Shown here one piece after another: positions 25,209 through 33,070 of a stretch of DNA of 64,000 nt. The translations under genes and the position numbers were made by a program. The stretch lies in the NCBI GenBank assembly GCA_934463425.1, contig CAKSJP010000005.1, forward strand, positions 43,515 through 107,514. The letters run 5' to 3'. Origin of the DNA: an uncultured Ruminococcus sp. GTDB lineage: Bacteria; Bacillota; Clostridia; Oscillospirales; Ruminococcaceae. Numbering within the stretch: position 1 is the first letter of the stretch; each line of letters starts with the position of its first letter. The notes beneath the pieces are model-generated. The model was not told the origin of the DNA and did no database searches. It saw nothing but the letters and a program-made list of their open reading frames with translations.

Positions 25209-25781
25209 ATGTCAGAGAGTGCATGCAGACAATTTGAGAGAAAGCTGGCGCATTTTACAGCGCCAACATTGCTGGGAATCAAATGTGCCAGTCTGATTTC
25301 GATTTCCAGAGAAGAATTTGATATTTTACCGTATGCAGCGGCGTTTAATGCAAAAGCAGAAAAAAGCGGATTGCAGATGAAAATCATGTGTCGATGTCAA
25401 AAACGGCTGTTGGTACTGCTGTATCGGTCAAAGCTGCTGCAAAAGCGTCTGGACGATCCGGCCATTCAAAAATTTCTGCGTCAATATGGGTACACCAACA
25501 GCACAGATATGGAAGCCTGTCTCGCACAGCTGCAAAGGCGTATTGCAGAAAAGCCGGAATTTCCCCATGAAATCGGAATTTTTCTGGGCTATCCCTTAGA
25601 AGATGTAAATGGTTTTATTATGCATCGGGGAGAAAACTGCAAACTGTGCGGTTGTTGGAAAGTATATGGCAATGTAGAGCAGGCACGGCGCACTTTTTCC
25701 AATTATGAAAAGTGCAGGGTATTTCTCTGCACAAAGCTGAGTAAGGGGTGTAGCATTTTACAGACCCTGAAAATATCATAA
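25209..25781 (+). CDS. DUF3793 family protein
   Basis: A 190-residue protein of the DUF3793 family, recognised from FPHEIGIFLGYPLEDVNGFI, then the GCWKVYG stretch and the YEKCR end. The biochemical role is not known. It has several Cys residues (CRCQ, CKLCGC, YEKCR) and no membrane segment. Members are often found beside flavodoxin or iron-uptake genes, and here it leads a two-gene unit with flavodoxin behind metal-repressor-like operators. GAGGTG lies 6 bases before ATG 25209. Confidence 0.85.
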   Translation: MSESACRQFERKLAHFTAPTLLGIKCASLISISREEFDILPYAAAFNAKAEKSGLQMKIMCRCQKRLLVLLYRSKLLQKRLDDPAIQKFLRQYGYTNSTDMEACLAQLQRRIAEKPEFPHEIGIFLGYPLEDVNGFIMHRGENCKLCGCWKVYGNVEQARRTFSNYEKCRVFLCTKLSKGCSILQTLKIS

Positions 25782-25840
25782 AACTTGTGCAGCAGCACAG
25801 ACAGACTGGCAGAAGCCAGTGGAATTTTAGGAGGAAAATC

Positions 25841-26251
25841 ATGAAAGCAGCAGTAATTTATTGGAGCGGTACAGGAAACACAGAACAAATGGCACAGGCA
25901 ATCGCAGATGCAGCAGGTGCAGAATTGTTCGCGGTATCGGATTTCAGCGGCAGTATTGCAGATTATGACCGCATTGCATTCGGCTGTTCTGCAATGGGTG
26001 ATGAGGTTCTGGAAGAAGACGAATTTGAACCGTTCTTCGCATCTATCGAAGGCGATCTGCCCGGAAAGACCATTGCACTGTTCGGCTCTTATGGCTGGGG
26101 CGACGGCGAATGGATGCGCAACTGGGAAGAGCGTGCTAAGAATGACGGCGCAACACTGGTTGGCGGCGAAGGCCTGATCGTTAACGAAACACCAGATGAC
26201 GAGGCACTGGAAAAGTGTGCTGCTCTGGGTGCAGAACTCGTTAAGGAATAA
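25841..26251 (+). CDS. Flavodoxin
   Basis: A 136-residue short-chain flavodoxin, an FMN electron carrier that replaces ferredoxin when iron is scarce. The FMN-phosphate loop is WSGTGNTEQMA at residues 8-18; the loops that cover the flavin are CSAMGDEVLEEDEF and GSYGWGDGEWM. AGGAGG precedes ATG 25841. It is 59 bases after DUF3793 and before a strong terminator. Likely donors in this window are IorA-type oxidoreductases, but this is inference. Confidence 0.96.
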   Translation: MKAAVIYWSGTGNTEQMAQAIADAAGAELFAVSDFSGSIADYDRIAFGCSAMGDEVLEEDEFEPFFASIEGDLPGKTIALFGSYGWGDGEWMRNWEERAKNDGATLVGGEGLIVNETPDDEALEKCAALGAELVKE

Positions 26252-26280
26252 TTCGACAATATCATCTCCTTTATATTTGC

Positions 26281-26322
26281 AAAAAAGCTGTGCGAATTGG
26301 TACGATTCGCACAGCTTTTTTT
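26281..26322. terminator. Convergent intrinsic terminator
   Basis: Stem GCTGTGCGAAT (26287-26297) / ATTCGCACAGC (26305-26315), flanked by A6 and T7. It serves flavodoxin (plus) and the Crp/Fnr gene (minus). Confidence 0.92.
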
Positions 26323-26337
26323 CGCGCATATATGCGT

Positions 26338-26997
26338 TTATCGCAGGCGGAAGGTGCTCCGTTCGCTTTCTAAAACGCCTTCTTTTCGCAGTTTGCTGAT
26401 CTCAGCAGAAAGACCGCTGCGGTCTACTTCCAGAAAATCTGCCAGTTCCTGACGATCAAAGGGAATCGTGAACGTGCGGCTTTGATGCAGCTTTGCCTGT
26501 TGGCTGAGATAGGTCATGAGCTTTTCCCGGGTGGAACGCTTGGATGTGATTTCCAGTTTTTGGTGTAACACCAGGTTCTTGCGGGCGATGATTCGGAGTA
26601 AGTTGAAGATCACCTGGTGGTGAAAGGCACAGCCATTTCCGCAGGCGTGGAGAATGCGTGTGCCGTCGATCATCATAATCTCACAGGCCTCTGATGCCAC
26701 TACTTGAACAGGGATAGAAGACACTTCTGCACAGACGAAGGATTCTCCGAAAATCTGAGACGGCTCGATACTTGCCATGATGCTTCGGTTGCCGGAATAG
26801 TCGATGCGCCACAGCTGTACCGTGCCGGACAGTACAATGCCGAACCGCTCTGGCTTTTCGCCCTCGGCGATCAGGGCCTGTCCCTTTCGATACTGCTGTA
26901 CTGTAACATTGAGACAACGCAGCATGGCAAGCAGATCATTTTCAGCAATGCCGGAGAAAAGCTGACATTGCTGCAGCACTGGAAAATATTTTTGCAT
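26338..26997 (-). CDS. Crp/Fnr-family regulator, likely controls hcp
   Basis: A 219-residue regulator: cyclic-nucleotide-binding-like barrel (about 15-120), dimer helix, and winged HTH (DRQELADFLEVDRSGLSAEISKLRKEG) near the C-terminus. It lacks the Fnr N-terminal iron-sulfur cysteines. It is divergent from the ferredoxin-hcp operon and shares a perfect palindrome with it, which matches the HcpR-type arrangement for nitrosative stress. AAGGAGG lies before ATG 26997. The effector is unknown. Confidence 0.9.
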   Translation of the reverse strand: MQKYFPVLQQCQLFSGIAENDLLAMLRCLNVTVQQYRKGQALIAEGEKPERFGIVLSGTVQLWRIDYSGNRSIMASIEPSQIFGESFVCAEVSSIPVQVVASEACEIMMIDGTRILHACGNGCAFHHQVIFNLLRIIARKNLVLHQKLEITSKRSTREKLMTYLSQQAKLHQSRTFTIPFDRQELADFLEVDRSGLSAEISKLRKEGVLESERSTFRLR

Positions 26998-27011
26998 GAA
27001 ACACGCCTCCT

Positions 27012-27070
27012 TGTTGAAATTTCAACATACAAGATGATGCTATTATACTATAATGGATTCAGAAAGTCAA
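27012..27070. promoter_or_regulatory. Divergent promoters sharing a 16-bp Crp/Fnr palindrome
   Basis: TGTTGAAATTTCAACA (27012-27027) is a perfect palindrome. For the plus-strand hcp operon, TATAAT is at 27049-27054 with no good -35; the expected start near 27061 puts the palindrome centre at -41.5, the class II activator position. For the minus-strand regulator, TTGACT (27070-27065), 17-base spacer and TATAAT (27047-27042) place the same palindrome just after its start site, fitting self-repression. Confidence 0.75.
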
Positions 27071-27122
27071 GAAAAACAAAAATCCAATTTTCAAAAAACG
27101 TATAATGCAGGGAGGAATCCAT

Positions 27123-27818
27123 ATGATAAGAAAAATCATCCATATTAACCAGGAAAAGTGCAATGGCTGCGGCGCTTGTGCAAAGGCATGTCATGAGGGC
27201 GCCATCGACATCATTGACGGCAAGGCAGTTCTGGTGCGGGAGCATTTCTGTGATGGACTGGGCGATTGTCTGCCGGCATGTCCTATGGATGCCATCTCGT
27301 TTGAAGAACGGGAAGCACCGGCGTATGATGAAGCAGCAGTGCAGCATGCGCAGAAGCTTGCAAAAGCAAAACCCTTTTCCGGATGTCCTGGCATGCGCGC
27401 TAAGCAGTTTTCCCGCAGCAGCACACCGTCTCAGGGAAAGGATTGTCCGAGTCAGCTTTCCCAGTGGCCGGTACAGATCAAATTGGCCGGCGTAGCTGCG
27501 CCGTACTTTGAAGATGCGGATGTGCTTATTGCCGCAGACTGTACCGCATATGCCTATGGGAACTTTCATGAGCGGTTCATTCGGGGCAGGATCACACTCA
27601 TCGGCTGTCCGAAGCTGGACGATGCAGACTATGCCGAAAAGCTGACCGCAATTTTCGCCAGTCACAATATTCGCAGTGTCACAGTGGCACGAATGGAAGT
27701 GCCTTGCTGCGGCGGTATCGAATATGCAGTCAAAAACGCCATTGCGGCAAGCGGAAAAGAAATACCTTGTTATGTTGCCGTGATCGGCACAGACGGAATC
27801 ATTCAGGAGGAGAGATAA
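27123..27818 (+). CDS. Ferredoxin-like 4Fe-4S protein of the hcp operon
   Basis: A 231-residue cytosolic protein with two N-terminal 4Fe-4S motifs (CNGCGACAKACHEG and CDGLGDCLPACP) and a longer C-terminal part holding further Cys motifs (SGCPGMR, IGCPK, VPCCGG). It likely passes electrons to the hybrid-cluster protein encoded 1 base downstream. The start is ATG 27123 with GGGAGG upstream; the frame from 27105 begins in the ribosome site. The second cluster has Leu-Gly where Cys-x2-Cys is normal, so its binding may be altered. Confidence 0.88.
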   Translation: MIRKIIHINQEKCNGCGACAKACHEGAIDIIDGKAVLVREHFCDGLGDCLPACPMDAISFEEREAPAYDEAAVQHAQKLAKAKPFSGCPGMRAKQFSRSSTPSQGKDCPSQLSQWPVQIKLAGVAAPYFEDADVLIAADCTAYAYGNFHERFIRGRITLIGCPKLDDADYAEKLTAIFASHNIRSVTVARMEVPCCGGIEYAVKNAIAASGKEIPCYVAVIGTDGIIQEER

Positions 27819-27819
27819 C

Positions 27820-29418
27820 ATGAAATCGAAAATGTTTTGCTATCAGTGTGAACAGACCGCAGGATGTACAGCGTGTACCGGAGCGTCCGGTGTGTGCGGC
27901 AAAAAAGCAGATACAGCAAAATTGCAGGACAAGCTGACCGGTGCTCTGATCGGTCTGGCGAGGGCTTTGGACAGTGATCCGGGACTGGCAACAGCACAGA
28001 CAGACAAACTAGTGATCGAAAGCTTGTTTATGACGTTGACAAATGTCAACTTTGACAACGATTCCATTCAGGCGCAGATCGATCGGGTGCATGCAGAAAA
28101 GAGCGGACTTGTACCGCAGTGTGCTGCCTGTACATCGCCCTGCGGCAAAAACGAAGATTATGACATGAGCCGCCTGTGGGAAGCAGAGGAAAATATTCGT
28201 TCGCTGAAATCACTGCTGCTGTTCGGGCTGCGCGGTATGGCAGCGTATGCATATCATGCTATGGTGTTGGGCTATACGAATGATACAGTAAACCGCTTTT
28301 TCCGGGAAGCCCTGGTGCAGATCAGTCTGGAACTGACCATGGAAGAACTGCTGCCAGAGGTGATGAAACTGGGAGAGGTGAATCTCCAGTGCATGGCTCT
28401 GCTGGATCGCGCCAATACAGAAAGCTATGGCACACCCGAACCTACAAAGGTTTCCATGCAGATCGAACCAGGGCCGTTTATTGTGGTGACCGGACACGAT
28501 CTGAAAGACTTGCAGCTGCTTCTGGAGCAAACGAAGGATAAGGGCATTGCAGTGTATACCCATGGGGAAATGCTGCCGGCGCATGCTTATCCGAAGCTGA
28601 AAGCATATCCGCACCTCAAAGGCAACTTCGGGACGGCATGGCAAAATCAGCAGAAGGAGTTTCATCAGATCCCCGCGCCCGTTCTCTTTACGACCAACTG
28701 CCTTATGCCGCCGAAGCCCAGCTATGATGACCGGGTTTTCACCACAGAGACAGTGGGTTATCCGGGTATGGTGCATATCGACGAAGAAAAGGACTTTACG
28801 CCGCTGATTGAAAAAGCACTGGAACTGGGCGGTTATGCAGAAGCACAGCAGCAGACCGGTATCAATGGCGGCACAGAGCTGACAACCGGATTCGGACATG
28901 GTGCGATTCTTTCTGTGGCAGATCAGGTTGTGGAGGCAGTCAGGGCAGGACAGATCCGGCACTTTTTCCTGGTGGGCGGTTGTGACGGCGCAAAAACCGG
29001 ACGGAATTATTACACAGAATTTGTAAAGCAAACGCCGCCGGATACTGTTGTGTTGACTCTGGCATGTGGTAAGTATCGCTTTAATGACCTGGATCTGGGA
29101 ACTGTGGCAGGCTTGCCGCGCATTATGGACATGGGACAGTGTAATGATGCGTATGGTGCAATTCAGGTTGCGGTTGCACTGGCGAATGCGTTCGGCTGTG
29201 GTGTCAATGAACTGCCGCTTTCCTATGTGCTGTCCTGGTACGAACAAAAAGCGGTCTGCATTCTGCTGACCCTGCTGCATCTGGGAATCCGGAACATTCG
29301 TCTCGGCCCGTCCCTGCCGGCATTCCTTTCTCCGGATGTGCTGCAATATCTGGTAGACAACTTTGGCATTGCTCCGATCACCACACCGGAACAGGATCTG
29401 GCAGAACTGTTGGGATAA
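27820..29418 (+). CDS. hcp: Hydroxylamine reductase (hybrid-cluster protein)
   Basis: A 532-residue Hcp, which carries a 4Fe-4S and a 4Fe-2S-2O hybrid cluster and reduces hydroxylamine and NO. The N-terminal cubane motif is FCYQCEQTAGCTACTGASGVCG; hybrid-cluster ligands are in FTTNCLMPP, GCDG and ACGKYRFN. AGGAGG lies before ATG 27820. With its ferredoxin partner and divergent Crp/Fnr regulator it forms a nitrosative-stress unit. Confidence 0.97.
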   Translation: MKSKMFCYQCEQTAGCTACTGASGVCGKKADTAKLQDKLTGALIGLARALDSDPGLATAQTDKLVIESLFMTLTNVNFDNDSIQAQIDRVHAEKSGLVPQCAACTSPCGKNEDYDMSRLWEAEENIRSLKSLLLFGLRGMAAYAYHAMVLGYTNDTVNRFFREALVQISLELTMEELLPEVMKLGEVNLQCMALLDRANTESYGTPEPTKVSMQIEPGPFIVVTGHDLKDLQLLLEQTKDKGIAVYTHGEMLPAHAYPKLKAYPHLKGNFGTAWQNQQKEFHQIPAPVLFTTNCLMPPKPSYDDRVFTTETVGYPGMVHIDEEKDFTPLIEKALELGGYAEAQQQTGINGGTELTTGFGHGAILSVADQVVEAVRAGQIRHFFLVGGCDGAKTGRNYYTEFVKQTPPDTVVLTLACGKYRFNDLDLGTVAGLPRIMDMGQCNDAYGAIQVAVALANAFGCGVNELPLSYVLSWYEQKAVCILLTLLHLGIRNIRLGPSLPAFLSPDVLQYLVDNFGIAPITTPEQDLAELLG

Positions 29419-29433
29419 AGTGATAGAAAAAAC

Positions 29434-29480
29434 AAAAAGCAATACTGCACGGGAAAATTTCCGTACAGTATTGCTTTTTT
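29434..29480. terminator. Long convergent terminator
   Basis: AAAAGCAATACTG / CAGTATTGCTTTT outer stem with an inner GGAAA/TTTCC stem, A5 before and T6 after. It serves hcp (plus) and the ABC gene (minus). Its GCAATACTG arms match the arms of repeat copy 1. Confidence 0.88.
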
Positions 29481-29506
29481 GCGTATAGAAGTAGCGCCAG
29501 CGTTGC

Positions 29507-32500
29507 TTATTCTGAACGCAGTGCAACTACCGGATCTTTCTTTGCCGCACTCTTGGACGGGATAAAGCCTGCAATGAGTGTCAGCAGTACGCTGATGGCA
29601 ATGAGAATGACTGCCGCCGGAATAGGCAGAACCGCACTCAGATTGTTGATGCCGGTGAGGTGGTGTACCAACAGGTTGATGGGAATGCACAGCAGATAGG
29701 TTACCACAATACCCAGCAGCCCGGAGCTGAAACCAATAATGATGGTCTCGGCATTAAACATACTGGAGACATCCCGCTTGGATGCGCCGATGGCACGGAG
29801 AATGCCGATTTCCTTGGTGCGCTCCTGGACGGAGATCAGCGTAATGACACCGATCATAATAGAGGAGACGATCAGCGAAATGGCAACAAATGCAATCAGC
29901 ACATAGGTGATGGTGTTGATGATCTTGGTGACAGAGGACATCATCAGTCCCACATAGTCTGTGTACTGGATCTGAGACATTTCGTCCTTGCCCTCGTTAT
30001 AATCGGAGATCGCATCCTCGATAACATCCTTGTCCTCAAAGGTGGCAGCGTAGAGATTGATAGACGCCGGGTCATTCAGATCCACATCCCCCAGTGCTTT
30101 CAGATTGTCCTCATAGGTGGAGTCGGAGAACTGTATCATTTCATCGTAGTATGCTGCACACTGTGCCGCAGACAGTGTGGGCAGCGTTTGTGTCAGCGCA
30201 CCGATCAGTTCAGCTGGCTGCATAGCCGCCATTTGCTGCTGTACCTGCTGGGCATACTGCGCCTTGACCTGCTGCTGCATCATCTGCGTAAAAGTGTCTT
30301 TGATCTCGTCATCACTCATGGATGACAGATAGGACTGCACATCTGCTTCACTCATGCTCATCTGCTGTGCCATACCCTGTACCATTGCGGATTCCATATC
30401 TGCTCGGCTCATGCCCTGCATTGCCTGTTCTACGGAAGCATTCAGCTGCTCTTCTGTGGGAATGCTCATCATCTGTACATATGCCTGTGCCTTTCCGCTT
30501 TCGTCCAGACTGTTGATATATTCCAGAAAGGCGGTCTGCTTGTCTGCATCCGTGAGATCATTAGAACTGTCCTTGAAAGGAAGTCCGGTGAAAATGTCTG
30601 TATCCTTTTCCTTGGTCTGTGCAGCAATGGCATCGGATTCTTTGGTGTGCTCAATGACATATTTGGTCAGATCGCTGGTATATGCAATAGAGCCGGAGAG
30701 CATGGGAGCAGAGGTATCTTCATTGGGGCGGATGATGCCGGAGACCTTTAATTTCATTCCATTGTCATAGAGATACTGTAAACCGGCATCCGTATCCCGG
30801 AGGTCGGTATACAAGCCAGTTCTTTCGTCATAACGATAGCAGTCGGAATTGAGAATGGTGCGGAAGTCCATGTTGCAGATCTCTTCATAAGACCAGCTCT
30901 TGCTGTCCTTTTTCAGTTCTTTGCCGTCAACAGCAGCCTCCATGATGTTGTCCACATCTTCCTTTGGCTCTAATCCCAAAGCGTAGAGCGTCATATCGTC
31001 CAGTTCGTTGTTTTCGTCCAGAACCAGCACGATCTCGTCATAGCTGTTCGGCCATGAACCATATACTACATCATACTGTTTTTTCAGCAGGTCATTGATG
31101 GGCTTTCCGTTGTCACCGGGAAGCAGTTCCTGCCACAGACTCATGGAAGAACCGCCGATTCCCATCATAGAGGTAGCTTCTTCTCCGAACATGGAGGTGC
31201 TGGCTTTAGTCATTGCCTGCATGTCGATGCCCATGTGTTCCAGGATCATTTCCTGCATCAGTTCTTCGGTGTCCGAGTGAATGATCGTGTTGTCTGCATT
31301 TTTGGTATAGATCAGCAGATCCAGATCGTACGAATACTGCACACCATTTATCGCCTTGGAAAGGGTGCTTTCTGTATCGTCTCGCTCTGACTCAATGTAG
31401 GTCTTAAAGCTTTTCAGATCATTTTCTGAAGTTTCCATATTGTTCAGTGCATTCATCATGTCATAAATAGCAGATTTTTTATAGACTGCATTTTTGCCGT
31501 GGCTGCTGTCAGAAGTGGCAGTTCCCATAAAGATCTGCATCAGTGCGCTGAGATCGGTATTGGTTTTCTGAATGGTCAGAGGATAAGAGGACAGCGTTTC
31601 CTCCTGTATGGTATGAATGTAGGTATTGAATCCTTGAGAAATAGAAAGCACCAGTGCAATGCCAATGATGCCGATGCTTCCGGCAAAGGAAGTCAGCATC
31701 GTTCTGCCTTTTTTTGTGAATAGGTTTTTCAGCGACAGAGAGAATGATGTGCCAAAGGACATAGACGGCTTCTTCAGCTTTTTGCCAACAGCATTTTCCT
31801 TTCGGTCGGCTTCCAGTTCTTTTTGGTATTCCTCTTCTGTTAAAGGCTGGGAATCGTCTGTCAGTTTTCCGTCCAGAATGCGGATGATCCGGGAGGAATA
31901 TTGTTCTGCCAGCTCCGGATTATGTGTAACCATGATAATAAGGCGATCTTTGGATATGCTCTTGAGAATTTCCATGACCTGGATACTGGTTTCAGTGTCC
32001 AGTGCACCGGTTGGCTCATCTGCCAGGATGATATCCGGATTATTGACCAGAGCACGGGCGATGGCGACGCGCTGCATCTGGCCGCCGGACATTTCGCTGG
32101 GCTTTTTGGAGAGCTGATTCCCCAGTCCCACATCTTCCAGTGCTTTTTTTGCCCGCTGCTTGCGCTCTGTCTTAGAAACGCCGGAGAGCGTCAGCGCAAG
32201 TTCCACATTTTGTAGAACGGTTTGATGGGGAATCAGGTTATAGCTTTGAAAGACAAATCCGATAGAATGATTGCGGTAAGTATCCCAGTCACGGTCTTTG
32301 AAATCCTTGGTGGATCTGCCGTTGATGATGAGATCGCCCTTGGTGTACTGGTCGAGACCGCCGATGATGTTCAGCATCGTAGTTTTTCCACAGCCGGAAG
32401 GGCCGAGAATGGACACGAATTCGCTGCGCCGAAAACGCAGATCAATTCCTTTTAAAGCGTGAACTGTGTTTTCGCCCGCAAGATAATCTTTTTGAATGCC

Positions 32501-32515
32501 TTTTAATTCCAGCAT
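29507..32515 (-). CDS. ABC transporter with fused ATPase and FtsX-like permease (MacB-like)
   Basis: A 1002-residue single-chain half transporter. An N-terminal LolD/MacB-type ATPase (about 1-235: GPSGCGKTTM, MSGGQMQRVAIARAL, IILADEPTGALD) is followed by a linker and a permease part: one transmembrane helix near 300, a very large extracellular domain, then three C-terminal helices of the FtsX fold (VLIAFVAISLIVSSIMIGVITL ... VLLTLIAGFIPSKSAAKKDPVVALRSE). The outer domain contains a Gln/Met-rich helical stretch. Such proteins export peptides or resist antimicrobial peptides by mechanotransmission. The start is ATG 32515, 11 bases after AAGGAGG. No partner gene is adjacent. Confidence 0.92.
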   Translation of the reverse strand: MLELKGIQKDYLAGENTVHALKGIDLRFRRSEFVSILGPSGCGKTTMLNIIGGLDQYTKGDLIINGRSTKDFKDRDWDTYRNHSIGFVFQSYNLIPHQTVLQNVELALTLSGVSKTERKQRAKKALEDVGLGNQLSKKPSEMSGGQMQRVAIARALVNNPDIILADEPTGALDTETSIQVMEILKSISKDRLIIMVTHNPELAEQYSSRIIRILDGKLTDDSQPLTEEEYQKELEADRKENAVGKKLKKPSMSFGTSFSLSLKNLFTKKGRTMLTSFAGSIGIIGIALVLSISQGFNTYIHTIQEETLSSYPLTIQKTNTDLSALMQIFMGTATSDSSHGKNAVYKKSAIYDMMNALNNMETSENDLKSFKTYIESERDDTESTLSKAINGVQYSYDLDLLIYTKNADNTIIHSDTEELMQEMILEHMGIDMQAMTKASTSMFGEEATSMMGIGGSSMSLWQELLPGDNGKPINDLLKKQYDVVYGSWPNSYDEIVLVLDENNELDDMTLYALGLEPKEDVDNIMEAAVDGKELKKDSKSWSYEEICNMDFRTILNSDCYRYDERTGLYTDLRDTDAGLQYLYDNGMKLKVSGIIRPNEDTSAPMLSGSIAYTSDLTKYVIEHTKESDAIAAQTKEKDTDIFTGLPFKDSSNDLTDADKQTAFLEYINSLDESGKAQAYVQMMSIPTEEQLNASVEQAMQGMSRADMESAMVQGMAQQMSMSEADVQSYLSSMSDDEIKDTFTQMMQQQVKAQYAQQVQQQMAAMQPAELIGALTQTLPTLSAAQCAAYYDEMIQFSDSTYEDNLKALGDVDLNDPASINLYAATFEDKDVIEDAISDYNEGKDEMSQIQYTDYVGLMMSSVTKIINTITYVLIAFVAISLIVSSIMIGVITLISVQERTKEIGILRAIGASKRDVSSMFNAETIIIGFSSGLLGIVVTYLLCIPINLLVHHLTGINNLSAVLPIPAAVILIAISVLLTLIAGFIPSKSAAKKDPVVALRSE

Positions 32516-32628
32516 AAGTGTGCTTTTTCCTCCTTGTTGAGCCATGTGCATGCGGACATGCCAGGCGAAAAGTGTGTATGCGGAAAATGAAAAAAATTCG
32601 GCTTCATTTGCCGACCGTTTCATGTGTT

Positions 32629-32657
32629 ATTGTAGCATATCATCATAAAAATGTCAA
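32629..32657 (-). promoter_or_regulatory. Promoter of the fused ABC transporter
   Basis: Minus strand: TTGACA (32657-32652), 17-base spacer, TACAAT (32634-32629), about 115 bases before the start codon. Confidence 0.8.
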
Positions 32658-32913
32658 GAATTTGCCGCACTGCAAACTGCAATGTCCACGGCATTTTTTG
32701 TATGGAACAGGGCCACTTCGTGGATAGTCTGTTTCTAATTGTGGATAGAAAAATGTGGAAATAAATAAAGTTAAAAGAATTTCAAAATATTCAAATTAGG
32801 AAAAGAAATTGTAAAAAGTGTTGAAAAATGCGGAAAAAACCAGATAAACAGCGAAGCTTCCATGTTCTATAAAAATTAATGGAATTTCGCTTCCTTTTTT
32901 TGCTGAAATATGC

Positions 32914-32919
32914 TATAAT
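32914..32919 (+). promoter_or_regulatory. Extended -10 promoter of the Tad/kinase operon
   Basis: TGCTATAAT (TATAAT at 32914-32919) is an extended -10 with a poor -35. The leader to 33070 is about 145 bases and contains CTGTAG/CTACAG (32982-33017). The AT-rich stretch 32658-32900 shows no gene or clear motif. This is the only promoter I can place before the 26-kb operon. Confidence 0.55.
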
Positions 32920-33070
32920 ATAGTAGATTTAAAATGCATAAAATAGGGATGCGGATTGCAAACGCTAAAATAAGGGATATTCTGTAGTGGAAAGCAGGAA
33001 ATCTACAGGGCTATCTTTTCTAAAATCTGATTCCGTTTTGTTCCATTTACAAAAAAGGGAGGATGTTTTT

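Noticed and set aside
28210..29526. 438-codon open frame opposite hcp
   Set aside because: Antisense shadow of a well-conserved Hcp gene; Cys/His/Gln-rich nonsense composition and no start signals.
32658..33070. Riboswitch upstream of the dockerin protein
   Set aside because: GCAAACGC and a CTGTAG/CTACAG stem recall parts of cyclic-di-GMP riboswitches, but the required paired elements and tetraloop are not there.
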